DNA of 64,000 nucleotides from Diadema setosum (lineage: Eukaryota; Echinodermata; Echinoidea; Diadematoida; Diadematidae): the NCBI GenBank assembly GCA_033980235.1, contig CM067059.1, forward strand, positions 18,672,100 through 18,736,099, given 5' to 3'. This document shows positions 10,797 to 21,373 of this stretch, piece after piece. The translations under genes and the position numbers were made by a program. The notes beneath the pieces were generated by a model that worked only from the letters and a program-made list of their open reading frames with translations, ran no database searches and was not told the origin of the DNA. Position 1 is the first letter of the stretch, and each line of letters starts with the position of its first letter.

Positions 10797-12517
10797 ATAT
10801 AGACTGGCCGTGAGGGGGATACAACATTTATTGCCTGAACTAGAACTGTATTGCCCGAGTCAAAGACGAGGGCAATACAATTCTAGTGAGGGCAATTAAT
10901 GTCGTATCCCCCGAAAGTAGACAGTCCATATCATTATTATTACCCATTTCAGGCATCTTGAGCAGGAAAATAAATCATTACAGTGTAACTTTTTACAACT
11001 TTCCAATTCACTGTACTAGTATTTCACTCGGCGCTAGCTCAAGCTCTACAACACACTGCGTGCTACAGCCAACTCACACAGGCACAGGGATCGTCCTCTG
11101 TTTTTACGTGTTAAGCTATGGGAATTCAGAGACTCCAACTCTCCCGCTGAAAGCCCATTTTTGCAAAATCTCCCGTTCTCCCGCTTGAGATTTAATTTCT
11201 CCCGCCCTGGCTCTGTGTCTCCTGCTTGAAATGATTACTTAGTGTCATCGTATGTTGAAAAATAAGCCTTAGATAGCACGAGAGAGCATCTACAACCCTA
11301 GAGCTTCCAGGGCCCGCTTAAGGGCCCTGGACCCTGGCCACAAGGAACTTTGCGCTTAGCGCTCGTGATGAGCGCTTTGCGCACATCAAGTTGTCAGAGT
11401 CTCCTGTTTGCTACCGGGTTTTAGGCGGGAGAATCTCCACATCAGAAGGTGCTTTGGGTTGGAGTCTCTGGGAATTTGCCCTCCATTGCGAGACTCGGGT
11501 ATGCCGCCCAAGTAGAAACAGCCAGCTCACACAGTAACAGCGATCTTCCTTTAGTTTCACGTGTTAACCTATGGGAATTTGCCCTTCGTCGCGAAACCTC
11601 TCTGCCAAAAACTGTCATCAACAGTAAATTTTCCGAGCCCAAGTGCCCGGATGCTATATTCCCCTTGTTTTTAACACGCAAATCCCATAGGCATTTGCCA
11701 AAGTGGGGAATATGGAAAATTTGCTCCTCTTCTCTCTGCTGGTGCGTAATTCTGCATGTAGTATGAGGGAAATAGAATTTTGTAGAACCACAGCTCAGAT
11801 GCCTGATACGGGTAATAATATAATAATATGGACTGGCCTTGAGGGGGATACAACATTTATTGCCTGAACTAGAATTGCATTGCCTGAGTCGAAGACGAGG
11901 GCAATACAATTCTAGTGAGGGCAATTAATGTCATATCCCCCGAAAGTAGACAGTCCATATCATTATTGTTACCCATTTCAGGCATCTTGAACAGCAAAAT
12001 AAATCATTACAACGTAAATTCTAATAATTTTCCACTTGGCGCCAGCTTGAGCTCTGCACCACACTGTGCGCTGCATCCCTATACACAGCTCAGGCACGTA
12101 TAACAGCTAACTTACACAGGTGCAGGGATCGTCCCTTTTTTAAAAATATATTATGGGAATTTGCCCTCTGTCGCGAAACGTGGGTATGCGGCGCATGTAG
12201 AAACAGCCAGCTCACACCTTAACAGCGATTGCTGTTTAGTTTTACGTGTTAACCTATGGGAATTTGCCCTTCGTCGCGAAACTACAGTACTCCGCGAGAA
12301 ACTATCATCAACAGCAAATTTTTCTCACTGGGAGCTCAAGTGCTTGGATGCTATATTGCCCTCATTTTTAACACGCAAATCCTGTAGGCGTTTCTCAAAG
12401 CGGGGAATATGGAAAATTTGCTCCTCTTCTCCCTGCTGGCGCGTAACCCCGCGCGTAAGACGAGGGGAATACAATCAAAGAACCACAGCTCAGATGCCTG
12501 ATATGGGTAATAATATT
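10797..12517. repeat. Two tandem copies of a hairpin-plus-element unit (~1,020 bp)
   Basis: Each unit starts with a foldback of about 145 bp (GACTGGCC..GAGGGGGATAC ... GTATCCCCCGAAAGTAGACAGTCC; 10,800-10,945 and 11,825-11,965). A body with TIRs TTATTACCCATTTCAGGCATC and GATGCCTGATACGGGTAATAA follows (to about 11,820 and 12,515). Inside the body the phrase GGGAATTTGCCCTTCGTCGC recurs. The unit is duplicated with modest divergence, suggesting tandem insertion or duplication. Confidence 0.75.
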
Positions 12518-12534
12518 GAATATTCCTTAATTTA

Positions 12535-13373
12535 GGAGGCTTGGGCCCCCTGGGTCCCCCAAGGAGAGCATGGTGCCAATTTGAACACATTGAGATCCTA
12601 TCCACCTAGGAATGCTACAGTGTACTTACCAAGTTTGGTGAAAATCCATTATGCTGTTTTCAAGAAGAAGATGAAAATGAACAATTTAGGCTCGCATTTT
12701 GGACCCATCCCATCCTATCCCATGGGTCCCTAAGTTGAAAAAACTTGAAAAATAGACGACACTATACTAACTCATTGTAATAACTTAGCTCTATCATTTC
12801 CAGTTAAAGATTCCTCAATTGGAAAGGGGGGGGGGGGTGGGCCCCCTGGGGGCCCCAAGGTGGGGCAGGGTACCCATCTAAAGGAATCAAAATCCTATCC
12901 CCCTAGGAATGCTACTTGCCAAGTTTGGTGAAAATCTATTGTGGGGTTTTCAAGAAGATGAAAATGTACAAGTTAGACCCCCATTAGGACCCCTTTCACC
13001 TCTCTTCCTTGAGTCCCAAGGGGAGCACCCTGCCATGAACAAACTTGAAACTAGAGTCATCAATGTACTAATTCATAGTATCAACCTAGCTCTATTACTT
13101 CTAGTTCTAGAGAAGATTATTTCTTTGAGACTCCTTAATATTGGGGGGTTGGGGCCCCCTGGGACCCCCAGGTGGGGCATGGTGCCCATTTGAACAAACT
13201 GACGTAATATCCCTAGGGATGCTACCTGCCAAGTTTAGTGAAAATTGGAAATGGGGTTTTCAAGAAGATGATAATGTAAAAAGTTTATGCACAACCGATG
13301 CCAGACGCCTGATGCTGGACAAAGAGCAATCGCAATATCTCACTTGAGCCTTCGGTTCAGGTGAGCTGAACAG
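12535..13373 (+). mobile_element. G/C-rich tandem element with 3' hairpin, right part
   Basis: It carries repeated blocks GGGCCCCCTGGG..GGTGGGGCATGGTGCCCATTT, CCCCCTAGGGATGCTACCTG, CCAAGTTTGGTGAAAAT and TTTTCAAGAAGATGAAAATG at about 300-bp steps. It ends in the palindrome CTCACTTGAGCCTTCGGTTCAGGTGAG. The same family occurs at 21,085, 28,010, 45,400, 52,307 and 54,230. No ORF is conserved between copies. Confidence 0.8.
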
Positions 13374-13569
13374 CTAGAATTTGAAAGGAGCATAACATAA
13401 CCCATACTGATGTTGCAGCATAACTTGTAAGTAACCTTTTTTGTTCATCATTCATAGGAGGAGAAAAAAAAAGAAGGAATGACAGGGGAGAAGGGAATCG
13501 AAAGAAGGAAACTGTGCATCTGCTCAGCAAGCTGTTTTTTTCTTCTTTTAAACACCAGCATCAGTAATA

Positions 13570-14390
13570 CAGTGCTCACCCGTTAATCGGGAATTGCTTT
13601 AGTGGAAGCCCCGCCCAAGTGCAAAAAAACTTGATGTAACAAATTCTTTACATGGTATTTCCACCGCTTAACCCTAACTAGGCCAGGCTATTAATTTAGG
13701 TGGGGGGGGGGGCCTCCCAACCCCCCCTCCAGATCTCGGCTGTCGACCGCGCGGTCGCGACGAAAATTGGCACACACGTTGCCTATGACGTAATCTAAAG
13801 TACTATGAAGTTGATTTTAAAAAGAATTATCATTTATGCTAAATTATGCTAATTCATGCATAATGATGCATGAAATAAGACAATTTGGTATAAATCACTA
13901 AATAAAGCTCAAAACAGGCACATTTTTTGTGTTAATACTCTTTTTTAGTGTCCTAAGCAAATGTAAGAGAAAAAAATTGTGCTATCAGAAATTTTAAAAA
14001 AAAATGTATTTTATTGTTTTTTGAATTTATGTATTTCTTTGTTTTTTCGACTTTATGTTTTTCATTGTCCGTGACATTGTTCTGAACAAGAAAATATGTT
14101 ATTAATTGATTTTAATCAATAAAACCCCAAAATAATCATGCTTTTATGAAATTTGCCTGTAAGCACAGTTTGCATTGAAATTGTACACAAATTCACGTTT
14201 TTGAGCAATTTTTGGTCTGACATGCACGTACATATTTATGCGCAACTTGGGAACCGCGCGCCCGGGCATCGCAAATTTGGTGTCAAAAGATGCGGGAGAC
14301 TCAAAGAAAAAAGTCATGAAATGTCGCGGCGATAGCTTTTTGCGATAGCGATACATCGTGCGGAACATCGAGGGGGGGGGGGTCTTGAAG

Positions 14391-14426
<36 letters not shown>

Positions 14427-14640
14427 CCTAGTTAGGGTTAATAGGCACCACGAACCGCTTTATAAGGAAAATCTGGCTTAAACATGCTTAAACGTGCATG
14501 GTTTAGTGTAATGCCCACATAATAGACTTCATGTTGTGTGGCTTGCACGGGCCAATACCAGCCATCACTTGAGCAGGAGCACTGCTCAAACAGGAGAAAA
14601 ACTTGTCTCCCAACCCCTCCCGATTAAGCGGTGAGCACTG
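13570..14640. mobile_element. pogo/Tigger-like MITE carrying a nested TTAA element
   Basis: Left end TA-CAGTGCTCACCCGTTAATCGGGA and right end TCCCGATTAAGCGGTGAGCACTG-TA form TIRs with a TA target duplication, as in pogo-type mariners. The interior is interrupted at 13,668-14,441 by another element. Without that insertion it would be about 300 bp, a non-autonomous MITE. Confidence 0.8.
13668..14441. mobile_element. TTAA-flanked (piggyBac-like) MITE with G-run/C-run ends
   Basis: TTAA-CCCTAACTAGGCC at the left is mirrored by GGCCTAGTTAGGG-TTAA at the right, a perfect 13-bp TIR with the piggyBac-type TTAA target duplication. Just inside lie a G tract (13,701 on) and a C tract of more than 30 bases (14,391-14,424). 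The interior resembles the flanks of the element at 16,596 (AAAATTGGCACACACG / TTTTTTGAATTTATGTATTTC). No transposase is encoded. Confidence 0.88.
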
Positions 14641-14763
14641 TATCACCAACCATTGCTAATGAAACTAGTTTATCTGCTGAGGGGGCTGTGTGTTTTCTCT
14701 TTTTTTTTTCTTGTTCCGGCGTTGGTTGTTTGCCGGTTTCTTTGTTTGTAAAATAACTCAAGA

Positions 14764-14906
14764 AAGGCCCTGTCACACCTTTACAGTATGCCAGTACAGA
14801 ACTCGCCAACATCCTTGTCCGCCCACAAAAAAATTATCCTGCGTGCTGGAAAATTCCTGCTCGCAACAAGGCCGCGTAGCATACCCGGAAGGTGTGACAG
14901 GGCCTT
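14764..14906. mobile_element. 143-bp MITE with ~29-bp TIRs
   Basis: AAGGCCCTGTCACACCTTTA at the left matches the reverse complement of GAAGGTGTGACAGGGCCTT at the right. No coding capacity is present. Confidence 0.8.
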
Positions 14907-15299
14907 GTTGTGTTGGTAACACATTCAGGTGTGTTACTAACACACTTGAATGAAATTTTTAGGAAATTTTGATGGCACAAGGAACAAATTATTAAATTCA
15001 GGTAGTGATCCTGATGACTGTCTGTATGTAGGACTATAATGAATATTAGAGATCACAATATGGGTGGTAATGAGCTAGATTGGCAAAGTTCTGAGCTCTC
15101 TCTTTCTCTCTGTTCTAGTTCACATTGAAATATTTGTTCTCAAAAAAAAAAGAAAAAAAGAAATCTACTCTCCTTTCCACTCCCAATGTCCATCCCTTTC
15201 CTGTCCCAAATTATTGTCAACTGTTGTGTGGAAAACAGATCGGTTGGCATTCAGTAACATTAAATAAGTATTCATTGTATAACATTGTATAACAGAAAA

Positions 15300-16595
15300 C
15301 ATTCAAAGCTGTCCGAAGCATTTTACAGATTATTTGAGCTCGAAAACATCAGTTTCCACTTTCTTCTGTCCTACCAATGAGTCGGAAATAGTTGAAATTG
15401 TGAAAGACATGAATTGTAAGATTTCATGTGGTCATGATGGTCTTAGTCCTAAATTTGTAAAACAAATTATTCATTATATTGCTCGTCCCCTGGCTTTTAT
15501 ATTTAATCAATCGCTATGCTCAGGTAAGGTCCCAGACTCCCTCAAACTTGCAAAGGTAATTCCTGTTTATAAGAAGAATAATAAATTTTTGATAGAAAAA
15601 TTATAGACCAATTTCTCTTCTTCCAACTTTCTCCAAAATAATTGAACGCATTGTATATAAACGATTGTATAAGTATTTGTCCGAAAATGACTTTCTCATA
15701 AAAGAACAATTTGGTTTTCGGCCCTCCTCTTCGACAGAATCAGCATTGTTACACACCTTTGAACAAGTCATTTTATCCCTGGAAAAAAAAGAAATTCCTT
15801 TGGCTATGTACATTGACCTGAGCAAAGCGTTTGACTCACTGGACCATAACATACTCTTGCACAAGCTAGAACACTATGGTATTCGTGGTGTGCCTCATTC
15901 TTGGTTTGTTGATTACTTGAGTGGACGACAACAATACACCAGCTTCAACGGTGCTAAGTCGGACCTCATGCCTGTATCTCATGGCGTGCCCCAAGGTAGT
16001 ATCCTTGGCCCTCTTCTCTTTTTGATTTATGTCAACGATGTTATCAATTCATCGAAAGTTTTTCGTTTTGTAATTTATGCTGATGATATTAATATTATAT
16101 ATTCACATTCTGATCAGAAAATGCTTAACCAAATTGTTAATGAAGAAGTGCAATCCTTATGCAACTGGTTCAAGGTAAATAAACTACAAATGAATATTAG
16201 TAAAACGAAATATATGATTTTTCAATCTTCCAGAAGACAGATACAATTTTATCCAAACTTTTCTATAAAAATTGGTAATAATGAAATTGAAAAGGTTGCC
16301 ACAATAAATTTTTTAGGGGTGTATATTGACGAAAAGTTGTCCTGGAATAACCATATAAATTATGTCCACGGAAAGATAAGTGTTGCACTTGGTATGATGT
16401 TCAAGCTTCGCTTGTTAATCCCGAAAAATACACTGTTAATGCTTTACAATACCTTTATCTTGCCGTACTTAGACTATTGTAATCTCGTCTGGTCAGGGAC
16501 CAGCCAGAGACAATTAGATCGGCTAACGGTCCTCCAAAAGAAAGACATTCGCCTTTGTACAAATTCCCTCAATCTTGCCCACACCCCTCCATTAT
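15300..16595 (+). pseudogene. LINE reverse transcriptase (5' part), frameshifted
   Basis: Reading 15,334-15,606 then 15,608-16,595 gives a non-LTR reverse transcriptase. Conserved parts run in order: KISCGHDGLSPKFVKQ, NYRPISLLPTFSKIIER, EQFGFRPSSSTESAL, the motif A segment MYIDLSKAFDSLDH, GVPQGSILGPLLFLIYVND, and the catalytic YADD box (YADDINIIYS near 16,075). A one-base shift in an A run near 15,597-15,602 breaks the frame. The rest is open to the TTAA insertion at 16,596. No endonuclease domain was recognised upstream, so the copy is 5' truncated. The catalytic aspartates are intact, implying a recent insertion. It resembles the jockey/CR1 group. Confidence 0.88.
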
Positions 16596-16637
16596 TTAAC
16601 CCTAATCAGGCTGGGCTTTTTTGGCTATGCTATATCT

Positions 16638-16670
<33 letters not shown>

Positions 16671-18349
16671 CGGATTCCGCCCCCCCTTCAGATCTCGCCT
16701 ATGGAATGCGCAATTGCGCCGAAAATCGGCACACGCGATGCCCGCGACGTATTCTATCAAAATGTATGGTTGCTTTCTCCGAAAAATTTTTCTTATATTT
16801 TATATTAATTAATTATTGTAATTTACGCATAAAATCAGTTTTGGGCTCTAAATCACTTATTGATGCTCCAATTAAGCTAATTTCTTTTTTTAAAATGTTT
16901 CTTGTATCATTCTTCTGAGACATAGGATAAAACAAGGAAAAGTAGAAATTACGCGGTGCGTAATATATGTCCCCGCCGGAAGTAGCATTTAGTAGCAAAA
17001 TGTACAATATAGGTAAAAAGATCAAGGTCAAAGGTCAAAGAAGTCAAAGGTCAAAATTCTATGTGGAAGTTTTGAAGCCCTTACCTAGTGCAATCACATA
17101 GCGCAAACGGAATCGAAATCGGGTTAGAAATGGCGAAGGAGTAGCATTTTGTAGCCAATGTACAATATAGGTAAAAAATCAAGGTCAAAGGTCAAAGAGG
17201 TCAAAGGTCAAAATTCTGTGTAGAAGTTTTGAAGCCCTCACCTAGTGCCATCACATAAAGCAAACGGAATCGAAATCGGGTTAGAAATGGCGAAGGAGTA
17301 GCATTTGGTAGCAAAATGTACAATACAGGTCAAAAATCAAGGTCAGAGGTCAAAGAAGTCAAAGGTCAAAATTCTGTGTAGAAGTTTTGAAGCCCTCACC
17401 TAGTGCCATCACATAAAGCAAACGGAATCGAAATCGGGTTAGAAATGGCGAAGGAGTAGCATTTTGTAGGCAATGTACAATATAGGTCAAAAATCAAGGT
17501 CAAAGGTCAAAGAAGTCAAAGGTCAAAATTCTGTGTAGAAGTTTTGAAGCCCTCACCTAGTACCATCATATAAAGCAAACGGAATCAAAATCGGGTTAGA
17601 AATGGCGAAGGAGTAGCATTTTGAAGCAAAATGTACAATATAGGTCAAAGGTCAAGGTCAAAGGTCACAACTGAAATTCTGTATAGAAGTTTCAAAGCTC
17701 CCATGTAGTGCTATCATATAAAGCAAACAGAATCAAAATCGGTTTAGAAATGGCGAAGGAGTAGCATTTTGAACATTTTGATCACACACGGACGCACGGT
17801 CAGACGGACACACGGACACACACACGTACGGAGCCCGTTTCATAGTCCCCTGCTCGAACTCGTTCGGCGGGGACAAAAAAATCTGTATCGAAATTAATTT
17901 CTTATGTATTTTATTGTTTTTTGAATTTCTTATGTATTTCTTTGTTTTTTGACCTTTTGTTTTTGTTTGTTTTTTGGCCAAAATTTGTCACAGACATTTT
18001 TCGAAGCATTATTATGCTAAAATAAATTAATTTCGGCCATTCTAAGTGAAGATATGAATTTTTATGTGAATTAATTGAAAAAACACAATTTGCATTGGAT
18101 TTGTACACAAAATCACGTTTTGGAGCAATTTTGGGGTTGACACATTTTTTTCGAACGGGCGTCGCGTCAAAACGGTACGCGCGGGCGCAACAATTTGGGT
18201 CTCAAAAGTTGCGCGATACTTGAAAGAAAAAAGTCATGAAACATCGCGGCGGGAGCTTATCGCGTTGCGAAGATATTGCGCGAAACGTCGAGGGGGGGGG
18301 GGGGGCGGATTCCGCCCCCCCCCCCTTCCCCCAGCCTGATTAGGGTTAA
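16596..18349. mobile_element. TTAA-flanked MITE inserted in the LINE
   Basis: TTAA-CCCTAATCAGGCTGGG at 16,596 is mirrored by CCCAGCCTGATTAGGG-TTAA ending 18,349, a perfect 16-bp TIR with TTAA duplication. As in the 13,668 element, a long G run sits just inside the left end (16,639 on). G and C runs near 18,292-18,332 lie just inside the right end, around GCGGATTCCGC. The interior is split by a third element at 16,968-17,875. Net of that it is about 846 bp, close to its 774-bp relative. Confidence 0.9.
16968..17875. mobile_element. Third-level insertion: element of ~157-bp tandem units
   Basis: Short TIRs TGTCCCCGCCG (16,968) and CGGCGGGGACA (17,875) enclose five tandem units. GCGAAGGAGTAGCATTT recurs at 17,133, 17,290, 17,448, 17,605 and 17,753. 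Most units contain AAGGTCAAAGGTCA followed by GAAGTCAAAGGTCAAAATTC. The right end has the ACGGACACACGGACACAC run typical of such elements. It has no ORF of note. Confidence 0.82.
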
Positions 18350-18362
18350 GGACTTGCAAACG

Positions 18363-19400
18363 TTAAAGATAATAAAAAGTTTTGGTACCTCAAAAGTGTC
18401 CTTGAATTTCCTTGCCTTAGTTTGTGTTTCAGGTTAAAATACCTTTCATATAACTAACACTGTGAGACTTACTCGCTCCAAAGTGCTCTCATGTCTTAGT
18501 AATCATGCAATTAACTGCGACCAGCAGCCCCATACGCATAGCGACCAGCAGTCCCATACGCATAGCGTAATCGGGCTTCGCATTGTAGCATTCAGGATCA
18601 TGACAGATTTAGTATTGCAGGGTAAATGTCAACTTCAAATCCCATAAATTCTTCAATTTGAAGACTTACCAATTAAGTTGAAGTATTGAAAACAGGCTTC
18701 GGGCAACGTTTGGTTCTGCCTATAGTCCCTTTCTGTTCGAATTGATGACTGAATGTGACTCGGTCGACAGGACCTTAGGAGAGCTACATACAGTACACTG
18801 AATACTACAGCCAGTGCCTGCGAACACATCATATGCAGCCCGCACACAAATTTCAAATCCATGAACGGATAAGATGTTTGTGTGCGCATGCGCTGGCCAT
18901 AGTATCCAGTGTATGTAGCTCTCCCAAGGTCCTCTCGACCGAATCACATTCAGTCATCAATTCGAACAGAAAGGGACTATTGGCAGAACCAAACGTTGTT
19001 CGAAGCCTGTTTTCGATACTTCAACTTAATTGGTAAGTCTTCAAATCGAAGAAATTTTTGGATTTTAAGTTGACATTTACCCGCGATACTAAATCTGTCA
19101 TGATTCTGAATGCTACAATGCGAAGCCCCATTACGCTCTGCATATGGGGCTGCTGGTCGCAGTTAGCTACGCGTACAATGGGCTGCACGCTGCTGGTCGC
19201 AGTCAGTGGTTTCATCCAATATTTATCGACGCTGGTCAGCGTCGGCTCTGGTACGAAACCATTATTGCATGATTACTAAGACATGAGAGCACTTTGGGGC
19301 GAGTAATTCTCACAGACAACGTACTTTAACCCGAAACACAAACCAAGACAAGGAAATTCAGGGAAGCTTTTGAGGTACCAAAACTTTTTATTATCTTTAA
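18363..19400. mobile_element. TTAA-flanked foldback element, ~450-500-bp arms
   Basis: TTAA-AGATAATAAAAAGTTTTGG at the left is mirrored by CCAAAACTTTTTATTATCT-TTAA at the right. The two halves stay inverted copies of each other almost to the centre (about 18,840-18,880). Shared blocks include CGCTCCAAAGTGCTCTCATG, CATTGTAGCATTCAGGATCA and TTCGAATTGATGACTGAATG and their complements. The left arm has a small tandem repeat (GCGACCAGCAG.CCCATACGCATA). It is inserted in the LINE 3' part. Confidence 0.9.
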
Positions 19401-20060
19401 ATTTTCGAGACAGAATTCCATTCAAACTTGGTATTTTTATGTATAAATATGTTTGCTCAGTTTTGCCAGATATATTTAATGATTATTTTTCTACTCATGC
19501 CAAGAAACATTCTTTCAATACTAGAAATAAACAATGTTATGTTTCACCATTTTATTGTCTGAAAATTAGTCAATCCAACTCAATAAAGTACAAAGGGGCT
19601 AAATTGTGGAATATGTTAAGCATGAAACTGAAAACTGCCAACACATTGAATCTTTTTATGGCTCAATATAAGCAGCTTTTTCTTAATCTGTACTGATTGT
19701 TTATTATATATGAATGAATGATGAAAATTGTGCAATTCCCATACAAACCTTTGACAAATACCCTGCATGTTTGTTTTGTATTGTATTGTAACATATTGTA
19801 TTAGTTCAGTCATTGTTTTGTTTCCTGTTTCCATCATAATATATTGTTGATTTTGTAACGGTCTCTAATCTAAGTTCTATTTTGAGATATATATATATGT
19901 TTCATTCAAAACTGTGATTTTAAACTATATTGTAAAGGGAATCTCCATTTCCAAGCCCTGGGCTTTTGCGTGATTTCCTCCTTTGACTCACACATTTATG
20001 TAAATATTTTATATGTGATTTTATGAAATGAATTAATTGAATTGAATTTAATTTAATTGA
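19401..20060 (+). pseudogene. LINE 3' part: C-terminal coding end and 3' tail
   Basis: From 19,401 the LINE frame resumes (RDRIPFKLGIFMYKYVCS, LPDIFNDYFSTHAKKHSFNT, SIKYKGAKLWNMLS) and stops at 19,696. This is the normal C-terminus after the RT thumb in this LINE type. The 3' UTR follows to about 20,060, ending in a (GAATT)-like run instead of poly(A), as in several CR1/L2-like groups. Deleting the two TTAA elements (one TTAA kept at each) joins this frame to the RT frame. Confidence 0.83.
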
Positions 20061-20147
20061 ACTTCCTTGGCGATCTGAATGTGTACGCTATCTTTCCTCA
20101 GCTGCGCTTCGGAAAGATAGCTACATCCAGATCGCCTTGGAAGTGAT
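20061..20147. repeat. Compact 34-bp-stem hairpin
   Basis: TTCCTTGGCGATCTGAATGT..GCTATCTTTCC, a 13-base loop, then GGAAAGATAGCTACATCCAG..GCCTTGGAAG forms an almost complete stem just after the LINE tail. It may be a tiny MITE or a structured transcript end. Confidence 0.6.
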
Positions 20148-20620
20148 AGTTTGTCCCATCACCTTCACCAACGTTGATTATTTGCTTACTACCATTCTTC
20201 GTTTTGAACTGCATGCTTTATATGAATGAAATGTATATGCTGTATCTTTCTTTCTTTCTCTTTAAAATGAATAAACTGCACTGAACCATTATCAGTAGTA
20301 CATGTATTTAATACATGTTGGTGGTAATGCACAAAGTCATTGTTTGATAGAACATACATACATTCATGAAGAACATTCTTTTCACATAATCAGCTTATGT
20401 GAGAAGCACTGCCTAAATACAGACTTGAGTTTAAAAGTGTAAAGACAGAGCTTATGCTTCTTCGGCAAATTTGCACACTAAAATATTTTTTGTTTCATCA
20501 ACAATAATACTTTGTTTCAAAGTGTGAATATGACATACAAACAGTTAAAATGAGTAAGCTGACACAGCACACAGATATCCTAATATCTGCCCTAAATGTA
20601 ATTGCCTAAAGTAAGCACAG
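20148..20620. other. FANCM intron, no feature recognised
   Basis: AT-rich sequence with no exon or repeat boundary seen. Confidence 0.4.
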
Positions 20621-20677
20621 CTAATAGAAAGTTGGTGTATAGAAACTTGGCGAGCATTTGCCACTTACCGAGCTTAC

Positions 20678-20823
20678 CTCTATTCCTCCAGGTTTCTTGA
20701 AAGACAGAAAGTGTGATTGTTTTGGTGATTGCAGCTGTTCTAAACTGTCCAGTTTGAAGTTTAGGTTCCAGTAGGCCAACTCCTCTGATGACAGAAACAC
20801 ATCTTCCCCAGGATCTTGTTTTA
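20678..20823 (-). CDS. FANCM: FANCM exon: linker with conserved FLSSEEL motif
   Basis: A 146-nt exon entered in phase 1. It encodes KQDPGEDVFLSSEELAYWN and KLDSLEQLQSPKQSHFLSF, ending GGIE. The piece DVFLSSEELAYWNLNFKL matches vertebrate DWFLSEEEFKLWNRLYRL, near the start of the MHF-binding region. The acceptor is TTGTGTATGCAG. Two consensus donors follow nine bases apart, GAG/GTAAGC at 20,678 and TCG/GTAAGT at 20,669. Both are phase 0, so the exon may end with or without three extra codons. The shorter form is given. Confidence 0.88.
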
Positions 20824-21084
20824 CTGCATACACAATTCGGAAGAGTGAGTCAGTTTGTGGGTAGAACATATGGGCTTGATTACACATCATTTCCTTCCAG
20901 TAAGATGATTTATTTAAGTACAGACTGTCGTGAATGTATATTTATGAAATGCAGTTTTTGGATTGATCAGAATAGTGGAGAAGTTTCTATTTGTTAAGCT
21001 ACAGAACATGCTGGTGAAATGTCTTGTGAATTCCATAACTTTTTGTGTAGTGTTCACATACAGGTAATAAAACAGTAGAAAAAG

Positions 21085-21195
21085 AGATCCTATCCCCCTA
21101 GGGATGCTACCTGCCAAGTTTGGTGAATACTCATCAAGGGGTTTTCAAGAAGAATACGAACATGTACAATTTAAGTCCCTATTTGGAGGCACACG
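21085..21195 (+). repeat. Fragment of the G/C-rich hairpin-ended repeat
   Basis: ATCCTATCCCCCTAGGGATG followed by CTACCTGCCAAGTTTGGTGA and GGGGTTTTCAAGAAGAA match the unit seen at 12,600 and 28,570. Only about one third of a unit remains. Confidence 0.7.
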
Positions 21196-21373
21196 TATGT
21201 AATAAACTCTCTTAACATTAAGTTTTTATTCATGCAATGATTTCAAGTGTGAATGTAGTCCCAACAGAGGAGCATAATACACCACCTAAAAAATGGATAT
21301 ATTAGCACAGCTGATCTTTGTACATGGGTGATTAAAAAAAAATATGTATTTTTAAATATCAGTTCTTACAAAC

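Noticed and set aside
16575..16918. Glycine-rich open frames over the G tract and the C-terminal extension of the RT frame
   Set aside because: They only read through the homopolymer and MITE sequence inserted at 16,596.
18462..19279. Overlapping ORFs on both strands
   Set aside because: They lie within the arms of the foldback element and mirror each other.
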